From positions 1 to 6,525 of the forward strand of contig JAICRQ010000201.1 in the NCBI GenBank assembly GCA_025966435.1: a DNA stretch of 6,525 nt, in the 5' to 3' direction. Below, one piece after another: positions 1-5,545 of the stretch. The notes under the pieces were generated by a model. It had not been told where the DNA came from. It saw nothing but the letters and a program-made list of their open reading frames with translations, and searched no databases. The number at the start of each line of letters is the position of its first letter. Position 1 is the stretch's first letter. The position numbers and the translations under genes were made by a program. The DNA comes from Anaerolineales bacterium (GTDB taxonomy: Bacteria; Chloroflexota; Anaerolineae; Anaerolineales; Villigracilaceae).

Positions 1-1
1 G

Positions 2-529
2 AAACAGGAGTTTTCATTCCAGCCGGATAATGCACAGTCTCTGCTGGCGGAACGATTTGACTCTGCCGAGGGGTCCTTTCTCGACAAGACGCTTTATACC
101 GATCTGCACACCTATCTCCCAGGCGACCTGCTTGTCAAAGCCGACCGGATGGCGATGGCTGCCTCCATCGAACCGCGTTCGCCCTTCCTGGACCATAAAA
201 TGGTAGAGTGGTCGGCGCGGCTGCCGGATCATCTCAAGGTCCGCGGTAGAAAAGGCAAATATCTTCTAAAAAAGGCGTTTGCGGATTACCTGCCCGAGAA
301 CGTCCGCAGACACCGCAAACAGGGATTTGGCATTCCCCTCAGCGGCTGGTTTCGCGGTCCGCTGTATGACTGGTCGAAAGAATTATTGACAGCGAACGGA
401 AGTTCGGTGAATCAATGGTTTGATCGCAAAATGATCACGTCCCTCCTTGAGGAACACCGCGCCGGACGCGTGGATCACGGCAAACGCATCTACGCCCTGA
501 CGATGCTGGCATTATGGACGAAAGGCTAG
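2..529 (+). CDS. asnB: Asparagine synthase (glutamine-hydrolysing), C-terminal part, cut by left edge
   Basis: This is the last 175 residues of an AsnB-type protein, which normally has about 600-640 residues, so the N-terminal glutaminase domain and the ATP-binding loop lie outside the window. What is visible is the end of the synthetase domain. It includes the stretch YLPGDLLVKADRMAMAAS (about residues 38-55 of the visible part), followed by EPRSPFLDHKMVE and, further on, KQGFGIPLSGWF; all are typical of the family. The frame is open from base 2 to the TAG at 527-529. The family transfers ammonia from glutamine to aspartate with ATP. Copies inside polysaccharide loci are common and may instead amidate a sugar acid or another carboxylate, which cannot be decided here. 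The internal ATG at 149 lies inside the conserved domain and is not a start. The next gene follows almost without a gap, so the two are probably co-transcribed. Confidence 0.93.
   Translation, partial: KQEFSFQPDNAQSLLAERFDSAEGSFLDKTLYTDLHTYLPGDLLVKADRMAMAASIEPRSPFLDHKMVEWSARLPDHLKVRGRKGKYLLKKAFADYLPENVRRHRKQGFGIPLSGWFRGPLYDWSKELLTANGSSVNQWFDRKMITSLLEEHRAGRVDHGKRIYALTMLALWTKG
520..525 (+). promoter_or_regulatory. Ribosome binding site inside the asnB end, favouring the GTG 532 start
   Basis: GAAAGG lies 6 nt before the GTG at 532 and within the last codons of asnB. No comparable site precedes the ATG at 514. Nearly the same motif precedes rfbB (GAAAGGA), which supports it as a genuine site and links the two genes by translational coupling. 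Confidence 0.55.
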
Positions 530-531
530 CT

Positions 532-1311
532 GTGTTCAAGTTTGGCGAGAACTGGGCGTCCTTTTCAAAGGGCATCGACGAAACGCGCATTGAAGCTGCA
601 AAGCAGTCTCTGAAAAAATTGTTCGGTGAAGAAGCGTTGTCCGGCAAATCGTTTCTGGATATTGGCTGCGGGAGCGGTTTATTTTCCATTGCGGCTGCTC
701 AGCTCGGCGCGCGTCCCGTCCTGGGGTTGGACGTCGATCCCGTGTCTGTCGCTACCTCACAACGCAATGCAGCACACTGGTTGAAATCTCCCTCTTCGAT
801 CTCCTTCCGCCAGCTCTCTGTCCTAGATGGTGAGCAGCTGCATAAACTGGGAATGTTTGATATCGTCTATTCCTGGGGTGTGCTGCATCATACCGGCAAT
901 ATGAAGACGGCGCTGCGTAACGCTGCGCACAGGGTGGCGCCAAATGGAATGTTGATGATTGCCATTTACAACAAGCATTGGTCCTCAGGAGCGTGGAAAG
1001 CCATCAAATGGATGTATAACCGCGTAGGTGCTTGGGGGCAGAAGATTTTGATCTGGATTCTTACCCCTGTTATTTTCCTGGCGAAGTGGCTGGTCACGTT
1101 CCAGAATCCATTCAGGATGCAACGTGGGATGGATTTCATGCATAATGTTGTGGACTGGGTGGGCGGTTACCCGTATGAATACGCCAGCATCGCGGAAATG
1201 AGAACAGCTCTGGAAAAAATTGGGTTTGAAATGCTGTCTGTGTTCCCAGCCAGAGTTCCCACGGGATGTAATGAATTTGTTTGCAGAAAAATAACTGCAA
1301 GTGCCGGATAA
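532..1311 (+). CDS. Class I SAM-dependent methyltransferase, polysaccharide-locus type
   Basis: A 259-residue Rossmann-fold methyltransferase. Motif I is DIGCGSG at residues 43-49, the acidic residue ending strand 2 is D67 (in GLDVDP), and the strand-4 region reads FDIVYSWGVLHHTG (109-122). After the core comes a hydrophobic stretch at about 172-190 (ILIWILTPVIFLAKWLVTF), then DWVGGYPYE (208-216) and a C-terminal GCNEF (245-249). This C-terminal pattern recurs in methyltransferases of O-antigen and capsule loci, so a sugar or lipid-linked glycan acceptor is likely, but the acceptor is unknown. Start choice: an ATG at 514 would overlap asnB by 16 bp and lacks a ribosome site. A GTG at 532 has GAAAGG at 520-525 with 6-nt spacing and puts FKFGENW at the very N-terminus, as is usual for these proteins. 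The 514 start would add 6 residues and remains possible. The sulfotransferase begins 7 bp downstream. Confidence 0.88.
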   Translation: MFKFGENWASFSKGIDETRIEAAKQSLKKLFGEEALSGKSFLDIGCGSGLFSIAAAQLGARPVLGLDVDPVSVATSQRNAAHWLKSPSSISFRQLSVLDGEQLHKLGMFDIVYSWGVLHHTGNMKTALRNAAHRVAPNGMLMIAIYNKHWSSGAWKAIKWMYNRVGAWGQKILIWILTPVIFLAKWLVTFQNPFRMQRGMDFMHNVVDWVGGYPYEYASIAEMRTALEKIGFEMLSVFPARVPTGCNEFVCRKITASAG

Positions 1312-1318
1312 TTCTATA

Positions 1319-2239
1319 ATGAAACGTCCTAATTTCTATGTCATCGGTGCTCCGCGTTGTGGGACGACAGCACTTTATACGTACTTGAGAAGTCACCGGA
1401 ATATCTTCCTGCCCGAGATCAAGGAACTGCATTATTTCGCCTCGGACTTCCCAAATATCCAAAAAATTCTCTTTAAGTCTGAAGAGGATTATCTCAAGAT
1501 GTTCGATGGTGCAAAGGAGAACCACCTTGCGATAGGGGAGATATCACCGCTCTATATTTATTCCAAAGTTGCCTTAAAGAACATCAAGGATTTTAATCCG
1601 GCGGTGAAGTTAATCGTCATGGTGCGCAACCCGGTGGAGTTTGTGCAATCGGTTCATCAACTCAACCTGGGACTTCTGCGCGAGGATGAGCCCGATCTTG
1701 CGAAAGCCTGGGATTTACAGGAGATTCGCCGTCAGGGAAAATCGATTCCCGCCGGATGCCGCGAGCCGGAGCTGATCCTGTACGGCGAATTGGGATCGTT
1801 CGGGAAGCATGTGGAAAAGGTTTTGGAAGTGTTTCCGAAAGAGCAGGTGTTGATCGTCCTGTTCCATGAGTTCGTGAAGAATCCAAAGCAGGTCTATGAA
1901 AATATCCTGTCGTTTTTAGGCGTGCCGTCCGATCACCGGCAGGATTTTCCTGCCGTAAATTCCAATTATGAACACAGATCGAAGTTGTTAGGAAGGCTGC
2001 TGCATCCGCCTCAGATTGTGTATCAGGCGTACATGAAATTGCTCTCCCTCTTTGGCATTCGGTCTATGAGATTTGTCAGCCAGATATATGCCAAGGTCGA
2101 AGCGTTCAACGCCCGCCGAGTTTCCAGGGCTTCGATCGACCCGGCGTTGTATGCCAGACTCCAAACGTACTTTCGAGATGATATTCGCAAGTTATCTGAA
2201 TTAATTAACCGGGATCTCTCCGCATGGATTGTCAGTTAG
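1319..2239 (+). CDS. Sulfotransferase family protein (PAPS-dependent)
   Basis: A 306-residue sulfotransferase of the bacterial heparan/carbohydrate-type group. It would move a sulfuryl group from PAPS to an acceptor, here most likely a glycan. The N-terminal strand and 5'-phosphosulfate loop read YVIGAPRCGTTAL (residues 7-19, R13 in the loop). Next come KELHYF (35-40) and GEISPLY (73-79, with E74 a candidate catalytic base by family analogy). The 3'-phosphate binding strand is LIVMVRNPVEFVQS (98-111), with R103 and S111 spaced eight apart as is usual. The later VLIVLFHEF segment is also typical. Length is normal for the family. I chose ATG 1319 because the protein then begins directly before the first strand. 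A GTG at 1301 would add 6 residues and overlap the methyltransferase by 11 bp; neither has a strong ribosome site (a weak GGA lies at 1306-1308). It probably shares a transcript with the methyltransferase. The substrate is unknown. Confidence 0.88.
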   Translation: MKRPNFYVIGAPRCGTTALYTYLRSHRNIFLPEIKELHYFASDFPNIQKILFKSEEDYLKMFDGAKENHLAIGEISPLYIYSKVALKNIKDFNPAVKLIVMVRNPVEFVQSVHQLNLGLLREDEPDLAKAWDLQEIRRQGKSIPAGCREPELILYGELGSFGKHVEKVLEVFPKEQVLIVLFHEFVKNPKQVYENILSFLGVPSDHRQDFPAVNSNYEHRSKLLGRLLHPPQIVYQAYMKLLSLFGIRSMRFVSQIYAKVEAFNARRVSRASIDPALYARLQTYFRDDIRKLSELINRDLSAWIVS

Positions 2240-2288
2240 CCGTTATTTATCTCCCATACTTTATGATTCCGTCTGATGGAACAAACGC

Positions 2289-3314
2289 GTGACAGACCAG
2301 CCTGAACGTAAACTCCCTGCCTGGTGGAACGTACCTGCGAAAGACCTGTTTAAGATCGTTCTCGCCCTGGCGCTGATCGTCTTTGTGGTCTCAAAGACGA
2401 ATCTGCAAAACCTGATCCTTCTGAAGGATAGTCTTTCCTGGCAATGGCTGTGGGTCAGCCTGATGCTTTACTGCCTCGTCACACTCGCAAAAGGAGTGCA
2501 GTATTGGGCACTGCTCGGTGTTCAAGTGTCATTTCGGGAAACTCTGAAGATCGTGATCATTCAGAATGCCATGACAAACTTTGTAACAAACACGGCGGGG
2601 ATTGCCTCCTACATGACGTTGTTTAAGCTCGAACAGAATGTCAATCTGAGGCGTTCAGGATTGGTATTTATTCTAACCAAGGCAGGCGACATGCTGGCGA
2701 TGGTTTTTTTCCTTGCGCTTTCCTCCCTGCAGGTGTGGGCTCGCATCCCATTGCTTCAGGAGATGGTAATCATTTTACTGCTCACTGCAGGCGCTGGGCT
2801 TTTAATCTTCTGGGCGGCTGTATTCATGCGCCAGAGATTTGTTATACAATTCAGGAAACTATTGCATTCGCTCCGTCTGAACCCGCTCGGCGTCGTGCAA
2901 CGTGTCCTGGACATGCTCGATGCTATCGTTGCGCAGGAACACAAAACAATCGTTTCTGCCCTCTTGAAGGGAACCGCGCTGTCCTTTCTCTATATGACCC
3001 TGACGATGGCGTACTCCTACTCACGATTTCAGATTTTCCCTGTCCCGGCGGATTTGTGGGTGATACTTTTTATCACCTCGATTATGCAGTTTATTTCCAT
3101 AATCCCGATCCAGATTTTTGGCGGGCTCGGCGTGTCGGAGCTGACGCTGGTTTACCTGTTCTCTCTGTTTGGAGTCACCCAGGTGGATATCCCGGCAATT
3201 GTGGTAGCCTTACGCGCCCTGTTTTATCTTTTCAATCTTGCCGTCCTGGTTTATCTGCCGGTCGATGCACTACTGAACAAAATGAAATACCGGGAGAGTA
3301 AATCGTTGAGCTAG
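2289..3314 (+). CDS. Flippase-like integral membrane protein (LPG_synthase_TM / UPF0104 family)
   Basis: A 341-residue polytopic protein with hydrophobic segments at about residues 20-36, 48-66, 124-146, 157-178, 222-244, 256-276 and 300-323, and a further amphipathic stretch at 85-105. The signature IPIQIFGGLGVSELT at 272-286 matches the conserved P..GGLG..E element of the lysylphosphatidylglycerol-synthase transmembrane family. There is no C-terminal aminoacyl-transferase domain, so it is the short form commonly called flippase-like and often found beside glycosyltransferases. A role in moving or handling a lipid-linked precursor is suggested by context, not shown. The start is the GTG at 2289: an in-frame TGA at 2274 lies just upstream, no ATG is available between, and TGGA at 2277-2280 is a weak ribosome site 8 nt before it. 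A 49-bp gap separates it from the sulfotransferase gene and a 95-bp gap from rfbB. Confidence 0.85.
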   Translation: MTDQPERKLPAWWNVPAKDLFKIVLALALIVFVVSKTNLQNLILLKDSLSWQWLWVSLMLYCLVTLAKGVQYWALLGVQVSFRETLKIVIIQNAMTNFVTNTAGIASYMTLFKLEQNVNLRRSGLVFILTKAGDMLAMVFFLALSSLQVWARIPLLQEMVIILLLTAGAGLLIFWAAVFMRQRFVIQFRKLLHSLRLNPLGVVQRVLDMLDAIVAQEHKTIVSALLKGTALSFLYMTLTMAYSYSRFQIFPVPADLWVILFITSIMQFISIIPIQIFGGLGVSELTLVYLFSLFGVTQVDIPAIVVALRALFYLFNLAVLVYLPVDALLNKMKYRESKSLS

Positions 3315-3405
3315 ATTCATTGAAGGATATGATTATTTTGGCGCGAATTAAGGTGAATAGAATTCCGCGTTGGATCATCGAGTGAGACATCAAAATCGGA
3401 AGCGA
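3315..3405 (+). promoter_or_regulatory. Intergenic leader before rfbB, with an imperfect palindrome and a possible -10 element
   Basis: The gap between the flippase-like gene and rfbB contains CGCGAATT at 3342-3349 and AATTCCGCG at 3361-3369. These pair over eight bases with one bulged C (3365), leaving an 11-nt loop. TAGAAT at 3358-3363 resembles a -10 box (5 of 6) and overlaps the second arm. The only -35-like hexamer nearby, TTGGCG at 3338-3343, is 14 nt away, which is too short for a standard sigma-70 promoter. A promoter for rfbB-rfbA is plausible because this is one of the larger gaps, but the support is weak. Confidence 0.25.
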
Positions 3406-3410
3406 AAGGA
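3406..3410 (+). promoter_or_regulatory. Ribosome binding site that selects the second ATG of rfbB
   Basis: AAGGA at 3406-3410 is 5 nt before the ATG at 3416. The first ATG, at 3410, overlaps the site itself and so cannot use it. The start at 3416 is therefore preferred. Confidence 0.6.
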
Positions 3411-3415
3411 TGAGT

Positions 3416-4531
3416 ATGAATCAAAAACACACTGTCATCGTCACGGGCGGGAATGGTTTTATCGGAACGAATCTAGTGCAATTACTGCTTGAGAGCAGAC
3501 AGTACCACGTTATCAACCTGGATGCCCTGACGTATGCAGCGAACCCACTTTCTCTGGAAGATCTGGAAGGTCATCCGGATTATGAATTTGTTAAGGGAAG
3601 TATTACAGATCGTCAGTTGATCGATTCTTTGTTTGAGAAGCACAAACCGATGGGCGTTCTTAACCTTGCGGCAGAGTCACATGTGGATCGCTCCATCCTG
3701 AGCGCCGACGATTTTGTCCAAACCAATGTGGTTGGCACCTACACCATGCTGGAAGCCGCCCGGATGTATTGGAACACCCTGCCCGACGAGCTGAAACAGC
3801 AATTCCGCTTCCTGCACGTTTCCACAGATGAGGTCTTTGGTTCGTTAGGGGAAGATGGATTTTTTACAGAAGAAACACCTTATAAACCTCAGAATCCATA
3901 TTCCGCCTCGAAGGCTGCCAGCGATCATTTTGTGCGCGCCTTCCATCACACCTACGGATTTCCCACGATCATTACCAACTGTTCCAATAATTACGGTCCC
4001 TACCAGTTCCCGGAGAAAATGATCCCCCTGATGATTCTGAACGCGCTGTCGGGCAAGCCTTTGCCTGTGTATGGCGATGGGTCGAATGTGCGCGACTGGA
4101 TCTATGTGGAAGATCACTGCAAGGCAGTAAAACTTGCCTTTGAAAAAGGCAAGCCAGGCGAAGTGTATGCAGTGGGCGCCAGCAATGAACAGAAGAATGT
4201 CAACCTGGTAAATCAAATCTGCAGTATTCTCGATAACATCGCCCCGCCGATCGAGGTTCCGCAGTTGCGGGATCGGGGGCTGAAAAGCTATGCGGAGCTG
4301 ATTAACTTTGTCCAGGACCGTTTAGGACATGACCATCGTTACGCCATCGATGCCTCCAAAGTCCAGCGTGAGCTGGGCTGGAAGCCTGAAGTGGGGTTTG
4401 AGACCGGATTGCGGAAAACGGTCGAATGGTATTTGTCGAATCCGAAGTGGGTGGACCAGGCCAGCGGCGGCTCATATGGCGAATGGATCGAAAAGAATTA
4501 TGCCTGGCGTACAAAAAAGGAGGCAGAATGA
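3416..4531 (+). CDS. rfbB: dTDP-glucose 4,6-dehydratase
   Basis: Also called rmlB; 371 residues. It is a short-chain dehydrogenase/reductase of the extended type that converts dTDP-glucose to dTDP-4-keto-6-deoxyglucose with bound NAD+. The nucleotide-binding TGGNGFIG is at residues 10-17, followed by the acidic residue after strand 2 in NLDALTY (D36). AAESHVDRS follows at about 85-93. The catalytic set is complete: T137-D138-E139 in STDEVFG and Y162xxxK166 in YSASK. The substrate-binding [15 protein letters not shown] and [10 protein letters not shown] are also present. It is a little longer than most members (about 320-360) because of extra residues before the substrate-binding DR.GHD segment and a tail ending in [15 protein letters not shown]. 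The family's DRPGHD reads DRLGHD here (L303). The start at 3416 is chosen from the ribosome site; ATG 3410 would add two residues. Its TGA overlaps the ATG of rfbA (ATGA), so the two are translationally coupled. Confidence 0.96.
   Translation: MNQKHTVIVTGGNGFIGTNLVQLLLESRQYHVINLDALTYAANPLSLEDLEGHPDYEFVKGSITDRQLIDSLFEKHKPMGVLNLAAESHVDRSILSADDFVQTNVVGTYTMLEAARMYWNTLPDELKQQFRFLHVSTDEVFGSLGEDGFFTEETPYKPQNPYSASKAASDHFVRAFHHTYGFPTIITNCSNNYGPYQFPEKMIPLMILNALSGKPLPVYGDGSNVRDWIYVEDHCKAVKLAFEKGKPGEVYAVGASNEQKNVNLVNQICSILDNIAPPIEVPQLRDRGLKSYAELINFVQDRLGHDHRYAIDASKVQRELGWKPEVGFETGLRKTVEWYLSNPKWVDQASGGSYGEWIEKNYAWRTKKEAE
4517..4523 (+). promoter_or_regulatory. Strong ribosome binding site for rfbA inside the end of rfbB
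   Basis: AAGGAGG, a near-perfect anti-16S match, lies 4 nt before the ATG at 4528. It fixes the rfbA start and rules out the longer reading that begins at the ATG at 4426, which would overlap rfbB by more than 100 bp. Confidence 0.8.
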
Positions 4532-5397
4532 AAGGGATTATCCTGGCAGGCGGAAAAGGGACGCGACTGTATCCGCTGACCATCGCGACCAGCAAACAAA
4601 TGCTGCCCGTCTACGACAAACCGATGGTGTATTATCCGCTTTCGATGCTGATGTTTGCAGGCATACGTGAGATCCTCATCATCAGCACGCCCGATGCATT
4701 ACCCGGCTTCCGTCAGCTTTTGAAGGATGGCTCCCAATGGGGCTTAACATTCGAGTATGCCGAGCAGGCGGAACCGCGCGGTCTGGCGGATGCCTTTCTC
4801 GTAGGACGGGAGTTCATCGGAGACAGTTCGGTCTGTTTAATACTGGGTGACAATATCCTGTATGGAGGGGGCATCATTTCCTTGATGCAGAGTTGTGCAT
4901 CGCTGGAGTCCGGCGCGATCATCTTTGGATATAAAGTCAACGATCCGCATCGTTACGGCGTTGTGGAGTTTGACTCAGATGGCAGGGTGTTAAGCCTTGA
5001 GGAAAAACCGGCGCACCCCAGGTCCAATTATGCTGTGCCGGGAATCTATTTTTACGATAACCAGGTGGTGAAGATCGCCGAGGCACTCGAGCCCTCGGCG
5101 CGCGGTGAGATCGAGATCACAGATCTCAACAGAGTGTATTTGGAGAAAAGTTCCTTGAAGGCAAGGATGCTTGGCAGAGGTGTCGCCTGGCTGGATGCAG
5201 GGACCCACGAGTCTTTATTACATGCCGCCTCGTTTATTCAGACAATCCAGGAGCGGCAGGGGCTGATGATCTCCTGCCTGGAAGAGATTGCATTCCAAAT
5301 GGGCTATATCACCAGAGAGCAGTTGTGTGAATTAGGGAAAGCGCTTGCGGGAAATTCGTATGGGGAGTATGTAATGGGATTGGCAAATCAGGAGTAG
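4528..5397 (+). CDS. rfbA: Glucose-1-phosphate thymidylyltransferase
   Basis: Also called rmlA; 289 residues, the usual length for the short RmlA type. It joins dTTP and glucose-1-phosphate to give dTDP-glucose, the substrate of RfbB next door. The N-terminal nucleotide-binding signature is [18 protein letters not shown] (1-18), followed by [18 protein letters not shown]. The metal-binding pair is present: D108 in LGDN and D223 in [11 protein letters not shown], each three positions earlier than the matching D111 and D226 as I recall them for the Pseudomonas enzyme. EKP at 159-161 is the sugar-phosphate contact region. The C-terminal [10 protein letters not shown] and the N-S-Y-G-E-Y end are typical and belong to the allosteric and dimer region. 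The start at 4528 gives the canonical N-terminus and has a strong ribosome site. The 4-bp overlap with rfbB indicates coupled expression in a 1:1 pathway module. The rfbC and rfbD partners are not in the window. Confidence 0.97.
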   Translation: MKGIILAGGKGTRLYPLTIATSKQMLPVYDKPMVYYPLSMLMFAGIREILIISTPDALPGFRQLLKDGSQWGLTFEYAEQAEPRGLADAFLVGREFIGDSSVCLILGDNILYGGGIISLMQSCASLESGAIIFGYKVNDPHRYGVVEFDSDGRVLSLEEKPAHPRSNYAVPGIYFYDNQVVKIAEALEPSARGEIEITDLNRVYLEKSSLKARMLGRGVAWLDAGTHESLLHAASFIQTIQERQGLMISCLEEIAFQMGYITREQLCELGKALAGNSYGEYVMGLANQE

Positions 5398-5399
5398 CG

Positions 5400-5511
5400 A
5401 TCTCAGATGCAAAGCAGGCAAACAATGAGATAACTTCGCTGCCGATTTATAAAACCGGCTTGCAGCGAGTTATGTTCGGTGTTGGTGGATTCCGTTGATA
5501 TACTTGCCTGC
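5400..5511. repeat. Nested inverted repeats in the rfbA downstream gap
   Basis: The strongest element is ATAACT(t)CGCTGC at 5430-5442 against GCAGCGAGTTAT at 5462-5473: twelve pairs with one bulged T, enclosing a 19-nt loop. The loop and arm edges also allow GCCG (5441-5444) to pair with CGGC (5456-5459) as an alternative inner stem. Around it lies a second 8-bp inverted repeat, GCAGGCAA (5414-5421) and TTGCCTGC (5504-5511). A third, ATCTCA (5400-5405) with TGAGAT (5426-5431), shares two bases with the main stem, so the two stems compete at that edge. No T-run follows the main hairpin, so it is not a standard intrinsic terminator; an RNA-stabilising hairpin, a weak terminator or a protein site are alternatives. 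Confidence 0.5.
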
Positions 5512-5523
5512 ACACACTCTATT
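5495..5523 (+). promoter_or_regulatory. Possible sigma-70-like promoter for the downstream membrane protein gene
   Basis: TTGATA at 5495-5500 matches the -35 consensus in five of six positions. TCTATT at 5518-5523, 17 nt downstream, matches the -10 box in four of six. Transcription would start near 5530, just before the ATG at 5546. The second arm of the outer inverted repeat (5504-5511) lies in the spacer. A match of this quality can arise by chance. Confidence 0.28.
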
Positions 5524-5545
5524 TAAGCCAAAGAACAAGCGCAAC

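Noticed and set aside
1136..1525. A 129-codon open frame on the - strand across the methyltransferase and sulfotransferase junction
   Set aside because: It is antisense to two well-supported genes, including the sulfotransferase PAPS-binding loop, and has no motif.
2735..3301. A 188-codon open frame on the + strand inside the flippase-like gene
   Set aside because: It lies wholly within a gene whose frame has family signatures and membrane segments; its own translation is rich in Cys, Arg and Pro and has no recognisable motif.
3845..4216. A 123-codon open frame on the - strand within rfbB
   Set aside because: It is antisense to the conserved YSASK and [11 protein letters not shown] region of RfbB and is explained by codon bias of the real gene.
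4426..4527. An upstream extension of the rfbA frame beginning at ATG 4426
   Set aside because: It overlaps the rfbB coding end, adds residues with no resemblance to RmlA, and the strong ribosome site at 4517-4523 serves ATG 4528.
5430..5480. Intrinsic terminator for the rfbB-rfbA unit
   Set aside because: The hairpin is good, but the bases after its 3' arm contain no run of T, so I list it only as an inverted repeat.
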